Assembly (NCBI GenBank): GCA_000432575.1
Contig: HF996836.1
Span: forward strand, 3,863-67,862
DNA from: Clostridium sp. CAG:762
Lineage (GTDB): Bacteria; Bacillota_I; Bacilli_A; RF39; UBA660
Length of the DNA stretch: 64,000 bases
Direction: 5' to 3'
Shown here piece by piece: positions 53,345 through 62,843 of the stretch (positions are counted from its first letter, which is position 1; each line of letters opens with the position of its first letter). Both the position numbers and the translations under genes were made by a program. The notes beneath the pieces were generated by a model. The model had not been told where the DNA came from. It worked only from the letters and a program-made list of their open reading frames with translations, and made no database searches.

Positions 53345-55255
53345 TTATGAATCTAAGAGGATTCTTACTTTGCTTTGTTCTAGTATTCTTTCACCACTTT
53401 CAGGAGACTGGGAGATTACTTTGTTGCCACTGCCGGTGTATTCTATTTGGAAGTTTTTAAGTAGGTTGTTTGCTTCTTTTTTGTCAAGGCCTATGACGTT
53501 GGGTACTTCGTAGTATTTTAGGTCATACCACTGATATTCTTTTTCCATGCCATCTTTGCTTTTTTGAACGTTTAGGGCGATGGCAGAATCTTCTAAAATG
53601 TTTTTGGCGACGGGACCAGCGACTGTTCCTCCGTATTGAGTAACGCCTTTGGGGTAATCAATGGCTACATATACTACTACTTGGGGGTTATCAGCGGGTA
53701 AAAAACCAATAAAAGAAACTATATAGTTACCAACCATGTAAACTCCATTTTTTACTTTTTGGGCGGTTCCTGTTTTGCCTCCTACGCGGTAGCCATCTAA
53801 ATATGCGGGTCTGCCAGTTCCGTTAGAGACAACGCTTTCTAAGGCGTACCTTACTGTTTTGCTGGTTTCGGGACTGATGACATTGTTTTTTACAACGGTT
53901 GGTTTTACTTCTTTAATGATTTCTCCTGTTTCTGGTTCTATGTATCTTTTGACGATGTGTGGTTTATATAAGGTTCCTCCATTTATGATGGCTGATACTG
54001 CGGTTACTTGTTGTATTGGGGTAACGCTTACTCCTTGACCAAATGCGGTCGTGGCTAATTCGACTGGACCTACTCTATTTAATGAGAATAGGATTCCATT
54101 GGCTTCACCATTTAAGTCTACGCCTGTTTTTTTGCCAAATCCAAATCTATCTATATAACTGAATAAGGTTTCTTTGCCTAGTCTTTGTCCTAATTCAACG
54201 AATCCTGGGTTGCATGAGTTTTCTACTACTTCTAAAAATGTTTGGTGTCCATGACCACCATGTTTCCAACATCTTATTCTTGCTCCTTCGACATTTACTG
54301 ATCCTCCATCATAAAAGGTATCTTTGAATATATCTACTTTTTTTTCTTCTATAGAGGTTGCTAAGGTGATTATCTTGAATGTGGAACCTGGTTCATAGGT
54401 CATCCATATTGGTAGGTTTCTATTTATTTCTTCTATCGTATATTTTTGATAATTATTAGGGTCAAAATTAGGGCGACTGCTCATCCCTAAGATTTCTCCT
54501 GTATTTGGATTCATAGCTAAGGCTAGAGCATGATCGGGATTATATTTAGTTACGACGTTATCTAATTCTCTTTCAATTGATGCTTGTATATCATAATTTA
54601 TCGTAAGTTCTATATCAATGCCATCTTGAGGTTTAACATAGACTTCCTGCATATTTAGCTTGTTTCCTTTGGCGTCAGCATAATATTTGATGGCTCCATA
54701 TTCACCAGTTAGGTAATTATCGTATTGTAATTCTAGTCCTGATAAACCTTGGTTATCGATACCTACATAGCCTAGTACGTGTGATAACATAGTACCATAT
54801 GGGTAATATCTTTTTGATTCTTTGACTAGATATACTCCTTCGTATTTATAACTATTTATTTTATCCGCTGTTGCATAACTTAATCTTCTGCCTTCTGGAT
54901 GTACTCTTTCTATTGATGTTTTTTTGCTTACATGTTTGTACATTTCTTCGTAGCTGACATTTAAAATTTCACTTAATGTTTTGGCTACGGTTTCTTTATT
55001 TTTGATTTGGTTTGGTATTAAGATTAGAGATGTTGTTGTTAGGTTATCGGCAATGACTTTGTTATCACTGGTTAATATTTTCCCACGATTGGCTTCAATT
55101 GGGAGATTTCTACTCCAAAGTGCATTGGCTAATTTATTTAATTTATTGTAGTCAATTACTTGGATGTAGAATACTTTGCATATTATCATGATAAAGCATA
55201 GTATTATTATTAGAAATATTATTTTTTCTCTTTTATGTATTTTTTTAAAAAACAT
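53345..55255 (-). CDS. Class B penicillin-binding protein (SpoVD/PBP2-like) with PASTA domain
   Basis: 636 aa from the ATG at 55255 (GGTGATTT upstream). N-terminal anchor, dimerisation domain near 60-200, then transpeptidase motifs STFK (near 291), SCN (near 342) and KTGTA (near 500), ending with one PASTA domain (YEVPNVIGLDKKEANNLLK). Layout and size match SpoVD, which builds spore cortex, or FtsI-type division enzymes. A spore role is plausible given the spore genes, but division PBPs look alike. Confidence 0.88.
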   Translation of the reverse strand: MFFKKIHKREKIIFLIIILCFIMIICKVFYIQVIDYNKLNKLANALWSRNLPIEANRGKILTSDNKVIADNLTTTSLILIPNQIKNKETVAKTLSEILNVSYEEMYKHVSKKTSIERVHPEGRRLSYATADKINSYKYEGVYLVKESKRYYPYGTMLSHVLGYVGIDNQGLSGLELQYDNYLTGEYGAIKYYADAKGNKLNMQEVYVKPQDGIDIELTINYDIQASIERELDNVVTKYNPDHALALAMNPNTGEILGMSSRPNFDPNNYQKYTIEEINRNLPIWMTYEPGSTFKIITLATSIEEKKVDIFKDTFYDGGSVNVEGARIRCWKHGGHGHQTFLEVVENSCNPGFVELGQRLGKETLFSYIDRFGFGKKTGVDLNGEANGILFSLNRVGPVELATTAFGQGVSVTPIQQVTAVSAIINGGTLYKPHIVKRYIEPETGEIIKEVKPTVVKNNVISPETSKTVRYALESVVSNGTGRPAYLDGYRVGGKTGTAQKVKNGVYMVGNYIVSFIGFLPADNPQVVVYVAIDYPKGVTQYGGTVAGPVAKNILEDSAIALNVQKSKDGMEKEYQWYDLKYYEVPNVIGLDKKEANNLLKNFQIEYTGSGNKVISQSPESGERILEQSKVRILLDS

Positions 55256-55287
55256 ATAAATCACCAATAAATAATATGTTTATTAAA

Positions 55288-55316
55288 AAGAAAAAAGCAC
55301 TTTATGAAAAGTACTA
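55288..55316 (-). terminator. Terminator after the repeat protein
   Basis: AGTACTTT / AAAGTGCT stem at the stop codon, followed by TTTTTTCTTTTT. Confidence 0.7.
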
Positions 55317-55835
55317 TTTGGTTTTATGTTGTTTTGTTTGGATGTTTAAATTTTCTATTTCTTCTATTGGAACTAAGGTTAATTTATTTTCTTTCATTAT
55401 AAAATATGAATTAGTTGCTTGATCAAGAAATATTTTATTTGTTATAGGTATTAGACCTATTCCGTTTATTGGACTTGTTAGTGGTATTATTTTGTTATTA
55501 GAATCTTGCCTATAATATAAACCATCAGATTCACTATAAAAAATATTTTCTTTGTCTGTTAAGCTTAATGCACTTGCATTTATTGGACTTGTTAGTGGTA
55601 TTATTTTGTTATTGGAATCTTGCCTATAATATAGTCCGTCTGATTTGCTATAGTAAATGTTTTCTTTGTCTGTGAAACTTAATGGGCTTGCATTTATTGG
55701 ACTTATTAAGGGTATTATTTTGTTATTGGAATCTTGCCTATAATATAGTCCGTCTGATTCACTATAAAAAATATTTTCTTTTTCTGTTAAGCTTAATTCG
55801 CTACCATTAATAGGACTCACTAATTTATTTTTCAT
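55314..55835 (-). CDS. Tandem-repeat protein of unknown function
   Basis: 173 aa from the ATG at 55835 (GGATGGTGATAG upstream). Four consecutive 38-residue units, each starting L(V/I/T)SPIN; the first three are nearly identical (ENIFYSESDGLYYRQDSNNK then KIIP), the fourth is diverged. No signal peptide, cysteines or membrane helix. The repeat composition (Asn, Ser, Tyr) is reminiscent of spore-coat or surface repeats. Family not recognised. Confidence 0.75.
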   Translation of the reverse strand: MKNKLVSPINGSELSLTEKENIFYSESDGLYYRQDSNNKIIPLISPINASPLSFTDKENIYYSKSDGLYYRQDSNNKIIPLTSPINASALSLTDKENIFYSESDGLYYRQDSNNKIIPLTSPINGIGLIPITNKIFLDQATNSYFIMKENKLTLVPIEEIENLNIQTKQHKTK

Positions 55836-55894
55836 TCTATCACCATCCAATTTAATTTTATATTAAATACTTTAATTTGTCAATTCAAACATAA

Positions 55895-56359
55895 TTATAT
55901 GATTCTATTCAACATGTTAATTATTTTGTCAAGTACTTGTTTTTTGTTATCACTTCTATTCCTGTTTGTAACTATTATTTTATCGTTGTAGAATTTGTTA
56001 TTGTCTCTATCATATATGCTAATATAAACTATGTTATCTTCTTTGTATGGGTTAAATTTATCTGCTTTATTTAATTTACCAGTTACTCCTATTCCGTAGT
56101 TTGAATTAGTATACTTTGCTATGTTATAGCTCATTTCATTTGCTACTTCTTTGCTGTAGACTGTGTATTTATTAATTGTGTCTTTGGCAATACCCATTTT
56201 TATTTTGTATTCGTTAGAATAAGTTACGGCTCCAAAAGAAAATACTTCACTTGATCCTTCTATGTTAGTTATGGCATTGGCTACACTACCACCTGTACAG
56301 GATTCCATTGTGCTAATTGTCTTTTTTAGTTTAGTCAATTTTTCTATTATTTCTTTCAT
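55895..56359 (-). CDS. CinA C-terminal-like nicotinamide nucleotide amidase
   Basis: 154 aa. PncC-like domain: STMESCTGGSVANAI near 18 (catalytic Ser/Thr region), TYSNEYKIKMGI near 47 and GIGVTGKLNKAD near 91. Deamidates NMN for NAD recycling. It is free-standing; the MocF-like N-terminal domain of full CinA is missing. Confidence 0.82.
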   Translation of the reverse strand: MKEIIEKLTKLKKTISTMESCTGGSVANAITNIEGSSEVFSFGAVTYSNEYKIKMGIAKDTINKYTVYSKEVANEMSYNIAKYTNSNYGIGVTGKLNKADKFNPYKEDNIVYISIYDRDNNKFYNDKIIVTNRNRSDNKKQVLDKIINMLNRII

Positions 56360-56488
56360 ATTTACCTCGATTCTTCCATCTACTTATATTATAGTATTTA
56401 TGTTGTTGTTTGTCAAAATTATTTATACCTTCTTTTAATGATATCATTTTCTTCTATGTTGCATATTAATAAGAGAGAATTGGGGTTA

Positions 56489-56525
56489 TAAAATAAAGCA
56501 CCTCGTGTTGAAGTGCTTTATTTTA
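56489..56525 (-). terminator. Terminator after the collagen-like gene
   Basis: AAAGCAC / GTGCTTT stem followed by ATTTTAT on the minus strand. Confidence 0.72.
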
Positions 56526-57386
56526 TGATAATCTAACAATGTTTAGGTATGCATTGATGCCATCAGCTGGAGAAACTTCAATGGTTTCAGTGGAATCTAG
56601 TCCTAAACTAATTAGGTCATTGGCATTTAATGAGACAATTGCACTGCCATTGAAACTTTGGTCAACATTGGCTTCGATTTCTTTATGTATACTTGTATTA
56701 CTTATTGGAGTACCATTTTCTAATACTTCAAGTATTACTGTTTCTTGAATGTTTGATGAACCCTGGAAATAGTAGTCTATTTTGTAAACACCAGTTGCTG
56801 GGATGGTTAGTGCGTTTGCAGTTGCCCCTGTAATGCCTCTCATTGGAGCACTGGATGCAAGTGGAACGATTTGGCTGGTATTGGCAGTTATATTAATTGT
56901 TTCACTGGCGCTTGAATATTTGCTTCCGTATGTAGATTCAACCGATGTTCCTGGAGGCCCGGCTGGGCCTTCTTCTCCTTGAGGTCCAGTTGCTCCTGTA
57001 TCACCTTTTGGTCCGGTTGGTCCAGTTGGGCCGATTGGACCTTGTGCTCCTGCTTGGCCTGTTGCCCCCCTTGGACCAGCGGGACCAGCGATTCCTTGTA
57101 TTCCTTGAGAACCAACTGGTCCACGTGATCCGGTTGGGCCTTGAGGTCCTGTGGCTCCTGCTGGAATACTAAATGTTAAAATAGCATTTTCATTGGTTCC
57201 AACGTTAGTTACTTTAGCTTCCGTCCCTGGGTCAGTTGTAATTGTGTTTCCTACTGTGATAGTCGCTGGTCCTTGAGGTCCTATTGGGCCTCTTGGTCCC
57301 GTTGGACCAACAATGCAACATCTTTCTTGATGCTTTTTTCCTTCTTCTAAAATACACTTTATTTTTGAAGAGTAGTCGTTATCCAT
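56523..57386 (-). CDS. Collagen-like exosporium-type glycoprotein (BclA-like)
   Basis: 287 aa from the ATG at 57386 (AAAGGAGAGT upstream). Short N-terminal anchor with Cys pair (QERCCIVG), then Gly-X-Y repeats in two blocks (about 28-42 and 78-148, such as [14 protein letters not shown]), and a C-terminal beta domain ([17 protein letters not shown]) of the BclA/TNF-like trimer type. Such proteins form the hair-like nap of the exosporium. More GC-rich than neighbours because of Gly/Pro codons. Own transcription unit with a CATAAAAT sequence upstream. Confidence 0.85.
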   Translation of the reverse strand: MDNDYSSKIKCILEEGKKHQERCCIVGPTGPRGPIGPQGPATITVGNTITTDPGTEAKVTNVGTNENAILTFSIPAGATGPQGPTGSRGPVGSQGIQGIAGPAGPRGATGQAGAQGPIGPTGPTGPKGDTGATGPQGEEGPAGPPGTSVESTYGSKYSSASETINITANTSQIVPLASSAPMRGITGATANALTIPATGVYKIDYYFQGSSNIQETVILEVLENGTPISNTSIHKEIEANVDQSFNGSAIVSLNANDLISLGLDSTETIEVSPADGINAYLNIVRLS

Positions 57387-57421
57387 ATTCAACTCTCCTT
57401 TCTTTTATATTTTATGAATGA

Positions 57422-57458
57422 TAAAAAAAATGATTATTACTATAGACTAGTAATAATC
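57422..57458 (-). terminator. Terminator after the second signal peptidase
   Basis: An 11-bp stem (GATTATTACTA and its complement, 57432-57458) followed on the minus strand by ATTTTTTTT. Confidence 0.82.
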
Positions 57459-57467
57459 TCATTTTTG

Positions 57468-57989
57468 TTAATTGTCATATTTTTCTATTTTTACTTTACC
57501 AAATCTAGTTATTGGCCATATTCTAATACTTGTTGAGCCTTTGATATTTTTCTTATCAATTAAGCCTATTCTTCTACTATCATTAGATACTTCTCGATTA
57601 TCTCCTAGAACTAAATATTTATCTTCAGGTATAGTATCATAACCTAATTCGATTAGGTCAAAATCGGCAGTTACTTTGGAAAAATCATCGTGATATATTT
57701 CATTGTTAACATATAAATTACCATATTTATACTTAATATGTTCTCCTGGTAAGCCTATTACTCTTTTTATAATGTCATCTTCTTTGTTATTGATAACAAC
57801 AATATCATATCTATTTATTTTATTGAATTTATAATCTAGTCTATTTAAGAGTAAGACTTCACCATCTTTTAGGGTATCATACATGGAATCACCTGAGACA
57901 ATAACTGGGTCAATGATATAACTTCTAATTAGAATAACAACTATGACAATAATAATATATGGTATTATTTCTTTTATAATTTTTTTCAT
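57468..57989 (-). CDS. Signal peptidase I, second copy
   Basis: 173 aa. N-terminal anchor (IIPYIIIVIVVILIRSYII), catalytic Ser in SGDSMYDTL near 35, Lys in IIKRVIGLPGEH near 77, GDNREVSNDSRRIG near 134. More like SipS/LepB than SipW. It follows rplS by 32 nt, which is the usual lepB neighbour in some Firmicutes. Confidence 0.9.
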   Translation of the reverse strand: MKKIIKEIIPYIIIVIVVILIRSYIIDPVIVSGDSMYDTLKDGEVLLLNRLDYKFNKINRYDIVVINNKEDDIIKRVIGLPGEHIKYKYGNLYVNNEIYHDDFSKVTADFDLIELGYDTIPEDKYLVLGDNREVSNDSRRIGLIDKKNIKGSTSIRIWPITRFGKVKIEKYDN

Positions 57990-58021
57990 ATTTCACCTAA
58001 GAAAAAAATAAACCAAAAGGC

Positions 58022-58363
58022 TTATTTATTACTTTCTTTCATTTTGTATCCACTTTTACGGTCTCTTAAGAAGTATAGTTTTGCTCTTCTTGCTTTACCT
58101 TTTCTTGTAACAGTAATAGATTCAATTTTAGGGCTATGTAGAGGGAATATTCTTTCTACACCAACGCCTGAAGAAACTTTTCTTACAGTAAATGTTTCTG
58201 CAATGCCAGTTCCTTTTCTGGCAATAACAATACCTTCAAAGTATTGAGTTCTAGCAACTTTACCTTCTGTTACTTTGTAACCAACTTTAACGGTGTTTCC
58301 TACTCTAAATTCTGGAATATCGTTTTTTAGTTGGCGTGCAGTGATACTTTCAATAATGTTCAT
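58022..58363 (-). CDS. rplS: 50S ribosomal protein L19
   Basis: 113 aa. [11 protein letters not shown] near 25, then [37 protein letters not shown] and [18 protein letters not shown]. Located at the 30S-50S interface. GGAGAGTGC before the ATG. trmD and rimM are not adjacent. A structured leader lies upstream. Confidence 0.97.
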   Translation of the reverse strand: MNIIESITARQLKNDIPEFRVGNTVKVGYKVTEGKVARTQYFEGIVIARKGTGIAETFTVRKVSSGVGVERIFPLHSPKIESITVTRKGKARRAKLYFLRDRKSGYKMKESNK

Positions 58364-58383
58364 TTTGCACTCTCCTTTTCAAA

Positions 58384-58428
58384 CAGTAATCATTAATATA
58401 CTAAGCGGATTACCTCTTCCATTTGTTA
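58384..58428 (-). ncRNA. Possible L19 leader (autoregulatory mRNA structure)
   Basis: In sense direction the leader has GTAATC paired with GATTAC around a 16-nt loop containing CCGCTTAG, immediately before the rplS RBS and after the promoter. Position and hairpin suit the L19 leader of Firmicutes, but a covariance-model search was not possible. Confidence 0.4.
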
Positions 58429-58457
58429 ATATTACCACAAAAAGAGATAAATTACAA
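58429..58457 (-). promoter_or_regulatory. Promoter of rplS
   Basis: TTGTAA (58452-58457), 17-bp spacer, TAATAT (58429-58434) on the minus strand. Confidence 0.72.
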
Positions 58458-58472
58458 CTATTTTTGTTCATT

Positions 58473-59192
58473 TTATATATCTAAATTGTGATAAACACTT
58501 TGGACATCGTCGATGTCTTCTAATTGTTCTATTAAAGTTATTGCTTTGTCTAGAGTTTCTCCTTCTAATTTTAGATAGTTATCGGGTATAAATGTTACTT
58601 CACTTAATAAGTAATTGTTGTACCCTAAATTATCTAGGCTATCTTTTACTTTAATAAAACTATTTGGTTCAGTAGTTATTTCATAACCTTCTTCGGTCTT
58701 ATCCATATCTATGATATCTAGTTCTAAGATGTCTTCAGTTAATTTGTCTTCATCATAACTATTATCTAAAACAATTAATCCTTTTCTTTTGAATAAATAA
58801 CTTACAGAACCATCTGTACCAAGATTTCCACCTTTTTTAGTTAAGGTGCTTCTTACAAAAGATGCAGTTCTATTTTTGTTATCAGTTAAACAGTCAATCA
58901 TGATGGCCATGCCACCTGGTCCATAACCTTCATATCTTACATGGTCATAATTTTCACTGTTGTTTTTAGAATGGGCTTTGTCAATTGCACTTTGAATATT
59001 GCTTTTTGGCATATTTTCAGCTTTAGCTTTTTCAATTACCATTCTTAGAGCTGAATTGTTAGCTGGATCTTTATCTCCACTTTTCGCGGCTACATAAAGT
59101 TCTTTGGCTAGTTTTTGGAAAACTTTGCTTCTTTCAGCGTCAATAGCACCTTTTTTTCTTTTGATAGTTGACCATTTAGAATGTCCTGACAT
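58473..59192 (-). CDS. YebC/PmpR family protein
   Basis: 239 aa, full length. MSGHSKWSTIKRKKGAID at the start, GYGPGGMAIMIDCLTDN near 90 and GGNLGTDGSVSYLF near 120. Members are either transcription regulators or, in some bacteria, translation factors that relieve ribosome stalling at proline runs; the neighbouring efp makes the latter attractive. Starts 9 nt after efp. Confidence 0.92.
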   Translation of the reverse strand: MSGHSKWSTIKRKKGAIDAERSKVFQKLAKELYVAAKSGDKDPANNSALRMVIEKAKAENMPKSNIQSAIDKAHSKNNSENYDHVRYEGYGPGGMAIMIDCLTDNKNRTASFVRSTLTKKGGNLGTDGSVSYLFKRKGLIVLDNSYDEDKLTEDILELDIIDMDKTEEGYEITTEPNSFIKVKDSLDNLGYNNYLLSEVTFIPDNYLKLEGETLDKAITLIEQLEDIDDVQSVYHNLDI

Positions 59193-59201
59193 AATATCAC
59201 C

Positions 59202-59759
59202 TTACTTTCTTGATACATATTTACCATCTTTGGTAGATACAATAATAGTTTCACCTTCATTTATGAATAAAGGTACACGTACTAATAAACCGGTTTCTAC
59301 AATAGCATCTTTAAGTGCATTTGTAGCAGTGTTACCTTTAATGCCTGGTTCAGTTTGTGTAATTAATAAATCTACTTTTTCTGGTATTTCGATACCTAAC
59401 ATTTCACCTTCATAGAATGTTATATCTACTTCTTGACCTTCTTTTAGGAACTTAGACTCATAACTAATCTTACTTTTATCTATTTCTATTTGTTCATATG
59501 TTTCCATATTCATAAAGTTATAAGTATCACCGTTAGCATATAAGAATTGCATTTTTTGCTTGCTAATATGTGCTTGTTCTACTTTAACTGAAGAATTAAA
59601 TGTTATTTCAATAATAGAACCAGTTCTTAAGTTTTTAAGTTTTGCTTTAACAAAGGCCGCTCCTTTACCTGGTTTTACATGTTGAAACTCCATTACTTGA
59701 TATAAAGCATTTTCATAAGTAATAGTCATTCCTGTTTTGAAATCATTTACATTAATCAT
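59202..59759 (-). CDS. efp: Elongation factor P
   Basis: 185 aa. KOW domain with the tip loop [10 protein letters not shown] (modifiable Lys in PGKG), [12 protein letters not shown] near 54, and the OB domains ending DGKYVSRK. Relieves ribosome stalling at polyproline. Co-transcribed with rpmG upstream and yebC downstream. Which lysine modification is used is not seen here. Confidence 0.97.
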   Translation of the reverse strand: MINVNDFKTGMTITYENALYQVMEFQHVKPGKGAAFVKAKLKNLRTGSIIEITFNSSVKVEQAHISKQKMQFLYANGDTYNFMNMETYEQIEIDKSKISYESKFLKEGQEVDITFYEGEMLGIEIPEKVDLLITQTEPGIKGNTATNALKDAIVETGLLVRVPLFINEGETIIVSTKDGKYVSRK

Positions 59760-59775
59760 GTTTTTTCTCCTTTAC

Positions 59776-59943
59776 TTATTTACTTTCTTTATGAGCAGTT
59801 GTTTTTTGACATCTAGGACAATATTTATTTAGTTCTAAACGTTCAGTAGTATTTTTTTTATTTTTACTAACAGTATAGTTAGCTTCTTTACATTCAGTGC
59901 ATTTTAAAGAAACTAATACTCTATTTTCATTCTTCTTAGCCAT
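59776..59943 (-). CDS. rpmG: 50S ribosomal protein L33
   Basis: 55 aa, too short for common callers. Starts [18 protein letters not shown], with CTEC and CPRC zinc-binding pairs and end TTAHKESK. Zinc-binding (C+) type. AAGGAGGG upstream. First gene of the rpmG-efp-yebC unit. Confidence 0.95.
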   Translation of the reverse strand: MAKKNENRVLVSLKCTECKEANYTVSKNKKNTTERLELNKYCPRCQKTTAHKESK

Positions 59944-59976
59944 ATTAAATTCCCTCCTTCAAATAACATCTAGTAT

Positions 59977-60004
59977 ATTATAACAAATTATTTGTAAAAT
60001 TCAA
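59977..60004 (-). promoter_or_regulatory. Promoter of rpmG-efp-yebC
   Basis: TTGAAT (59999-60004), 16-bp spacer, TATAAT (59977-59982) on the minus strand. Confidence 0.78.
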
Positions 60005-60100
60005 AGTTTTTTTAGTTAAAAAAAGATAGAATTGCTATTTTTATTTAGTATTTCTAACTTTTTTGTGTCTTTATATGCTATTTTATTAAATATTTATGTG

Positions 60101-60238
60101 TTTTATGCTATACTTTTATAATTTTTGGTGTTAATTATGATGAGAGTTGTTTTAACTGGAACATGAAAGTATTTACTTAGTTACTATTGCAATACTTTTT
60201 TAATATATTTTTTTAAGAACTAAAATGCGATGGCCAAA
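60101..60238. repeat. Dispersed element, copy 9, as inverted pair (diverged)
   Basis: Plus arm TTTTATGCTATACTTTTATA (60101-60120) and minus arm TTTTAAGAACTAAAATGCGA then TGGCCAAA (60211-60238) in the 297-bp gap between rpmG and the transporter-like gene. No ORF is credible here. Confidence 0.45.
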
Positions 60239-60240
60239 GC

Positions 60241-61338
60241 TTATGAAATTCTTTTAAATTTAGTAAATCCTGATATAAAGATACCTACTATACATATATA
60301 TAACATGGTTTTTAAATTGAAATTGAAGATAAATAGGATCAGGCAGATAAGTCCTCTTATAAAACAAAAGATAAATTCGGCAATGATGAGGTATGATGCT
60401 ACTTCTTTATTTATTCCCTCATAATAGATGTTTTCTAAGGATACGGTTTCATACATTTTGGTAAATAATCCTTCAAAGAAGGCTATAATTAATAAGATTA
60501 TTTTATTGGTTATGTTTATTTTGAAGATTAAGATGATTGAAAATATGCTAGTTAATAGTAAGAAGTATTTGTTTTGATTTATTTTTCTTACAAAGAAGTA
60601 TACAAATATTATTGAGGCTAATGATGTTAGGATATTAAAGATACCAATATATTCTAAGTTGTTTTTGACATAGATATATAGATATAATGGTTGTAATGAT
60701 AGGAATATTACTTTGAATTGTTCTAGAAAAAAGAATGTTGTGTTTCTATTTTTCATTTTTTTGATGGTTTCTTTGTAATTTATTTGGTAGTCATATGTAT
60801 TATTTTTTATTTGTAATAATGGTATGATGCTTAGAAGAGATATAAATATGGTAATTAGTACTACTGTTATTAAGCCACATGTGTTGGTTAGATAGGCTCC
60901 AAAATATGATGATAACATGATGGCTAGGTATGTGCAGATTAGAATGTTTCCTACTTTTTTATTATTTTCTTTTCTATTTAATACTTTTAGGGCAAAGTAA
61001 TGTCTTAGGCTATGATATGTGTAACTACTTATGGCAAAAAGGATGCTATATATGATTAGGTTATCTATGGTGTTGGGCATTATTGATAGGTAGTAAAATG
61101 TTATTCCAAACATGATTCCTGAAAATACTAAGATGTATTTAGGATTTATGGCCTTTGTTAAAGTTAATGATATATAATTAACAAAGATGCCTACAAAATA
61201 TATGAGGAAATAAAATAGTAAGATGTTTCTAATGCTATAACCCATTTTATAAAGTAATACTGCAGAAAAAACTTCAATTATATTTCTTGCTATTGTTGAT
61301 ATGAAGATAAAGATATTATACTTTTTTGTGTTTTGCAT
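60241..61338 (-). CDS. Multi-pass membrane transporter-like protein (MFS-like)
   Basis: 365 aa, about 10-12 hydrophobic segments arranged as two halves; central cytoplasmic loop with basic residues (NYKETIKKMKNRN near 190). Resembles shortened MFS-like proteins but lacks clear motif A. Substrate unknown. The last codons lie within the diverged element copy 9 neighbourhood. Confidence 0.6.
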   Translation of the reverse strand: MQNTKKYNIFIFISTIARNIIEVFSAVLLYKMGYSIRNILLFYFLIYFVGIFVNYISLTLTKAINPKYILVFSGIMFGITFYYLSIMPNTIDNLIIYSILFAISSYTYHSLRHYFALKVLNRKENNKKVGNILICTYLAIMLSSYFGAYLTNTCGLITVVLITIFISLLSIIPLLQIKNNTYDYQINYKETIKKMKNRNTTFFFLEQFKVIFLSLQPLYLYIYVKNNLEYIGIFNILTSLASIIFVYFFVRKINQNKYFLLLTSIFSIILIFKINITNKIILLIIAFFEGLFTKMYETVSLENIYYEGINKEVASYLIIAEFIFCFIRGLICLILFIFNFNLKTMLYICIVGIFISGFTKFKRIS

Positions 61339-61397
61339 AAACTCACCTTTATTATTATGAGGAATTTATGATAAAATAATACATGTGGTGATTATTT

Positions 61398-62843
61398 ATG
61401 CTATATAATGATAATAAAAGATACTATACTTTGAATAATTATTTGCAGGCTAAGTTTGGTTGTAAGGTGTTTAAAGTTAGTTTAAATGCAGGTTTTACTT
61501 GTCCTAATATTGATGGTAAGGTTGGTTATGGTGGTTGTATTTATTGTAAGAATGGTAGTAAGAGTTATGGTAGTGATATAAATGATTTGGTGGCTCAGTT
61601 TAATAAGGTCAAGGATAAGGTTAGTAAGAAGTGGCCTAATAGTAAATATATTGCTTATTTTCAAGCTAATACTAATACTTATGCTAGCGTTGATGTTTTA
61701 AGGGAAAAGTATGAGGCTGTTCTTAGTTTACCTGATGTAGTTGGTATTTCTATCGCAACTAGAAGTGATTCTATCAGTGAGGATGTGCTTCCTTATTTGG
61801 AGGAATTGAATAAGAGAACTTTTTTGATTGTTGAACTCGGGCTTCAATCTAGTAATGAGAAGACGGGGATGTTAATTAATAGGTGTCATGATTTGAAATG
61901 TTTTGATGATATGGTTATTAAACTTAAAAAAAGAGGAATTAATGTTGTTGTTCATATTATCAATGGACTTCCTTATGAAACAAGAGATGATATGTTAGAA
62001 ACGGTAAGGCATTTGAATGGTTTAAATATTGATGGAATTAAGATTCATATGTTGAATATTGTAAGGGGTACTAAGATTGCTAAGATGTATGAGGAGGAAA
62101 AGTTTAAGACTTTAAGTAAGGAGGAATACGTTAATATTACTTGTGATCAGTTGGAGATTTTAAATAGTAATGTTGTGGTTCATAGATTAACTTCTGATCC
62201 GGATAAGGATGAGTTAATTGAACCAATGTGGTTAGTTAAGAAATTTGGAGTTTTGAATGATATTGATAAGTGTTTAAAGAAAAGACATACTTATCAAGGG
62301 TTTAATAGTAATATTTTGAATAAGTTTAGGCAGATATTAGATTTGGGTGTTAAGCAGAATGATATTGTAGTTGATGCTACGGTAGGTAATGGTAATGATA
62401 CTTTGTATTTGGCTAATTTAGTTAAGAATGGTTTTGTATTTGGTTTTGATGTTCAAGGTTGTGCGATAGATAGAACTTTGAAGTTACTTAAGGAAAATGA
62501 TGTTTCTAATTATAGATTATATAATACTAGTCATGAGAATATTGATAAGGTTTTATGTGATTATAAGGGGAAGATTTCTTCTATTGTTTATAATTTGGGA
62601 TATTTACCTAATGGTGATAAGTCTATTACGACAAGATGTGATTCGACAATTAAGAGTATTTGTAATGGGATTAAGTTGCTTAATAATAAGGGTTTTATTT
62701 TAGTCGTAGTTTATCCTCATGCGGAGGGTATTAAGGAAGGGATGGCTTTAAGAAATTTAAAGATAGATGGATATAAAGTGATTGAATATCATAATACGGA
62801 TAAGGTGGATAGCCCCTATATGGTGGAAATAAAAAAGGCTTAG
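61398..62843 (+). CDS. YtqA radical SAM protein fused to MnmM/YtqB tRNA methyltransferase
   Basis: 481 aa. Residues 1-300 are a TIGR01212-type radical SAM protein (YtqA): FKVSLNAGFTCPNIDG with Cys35, then GGCIYC (Cys47, Cys50), ELGLQSSNEKTG near 147. Residues 305-481 are a class I methyltransferase matching YtqB: DIVVDATVGNGNDTLYLA, NLGYLPNGDKSIT and VVYPHAEG. YtqB (MnmM) finishes mnm5U at the tRNA wobble position in Bacillus, where ytqA and ytqB are separate neighbours. The fusion supports a shared pathway. Confidence 0.88.
   Translation: MLYNDNKRYYTLNNYLQAKFGCKVFKVSLNAGFTCPNIDGKVGYGGCIYCKNGSKSYGSDINDLVAQFNKVKDKVSKKWPNSKYIAYFQANTNTYASVDVLREKYEAVLSLPDVVGISIATRSDSISEDVLPYLEELNKRTFLIVELGLQSSNEKTGMLINRCHDLKCFDDMVIKLKKRGINVVVHIINGLPYETRDDMLETVRHLNGLNIDGIKIHMLNIVRGTKIAKMYEEEKFKTLSKEEYVNITCDQLEILNSNVVVHRLTSDPDKDELIEPMWLVKKFGVLNDIDKCLKKRHTYQGFNSNILNKFRQILDLGVKQNDIVVDATVGNGNDTLYLANLVKNGFVFGFDVQGCAIDRTLKLLKENDVSNYRLYNTSHENIDKVLCDYKGKISSIVYNLGYLPNGDKSITTRCDSTIKSICNGIKLLNNKGFILVVVYPHAEGIKEGMALRNLKIDGYKVIEYHNTDKVDSPYMVEIKKA

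Noticed and set aside
57065..57070. C6 run in the collagen-like gene as a phase-variable tract
   Set aside because: It arises from Gly/Pro codons and is in frame; no further sign of variation.
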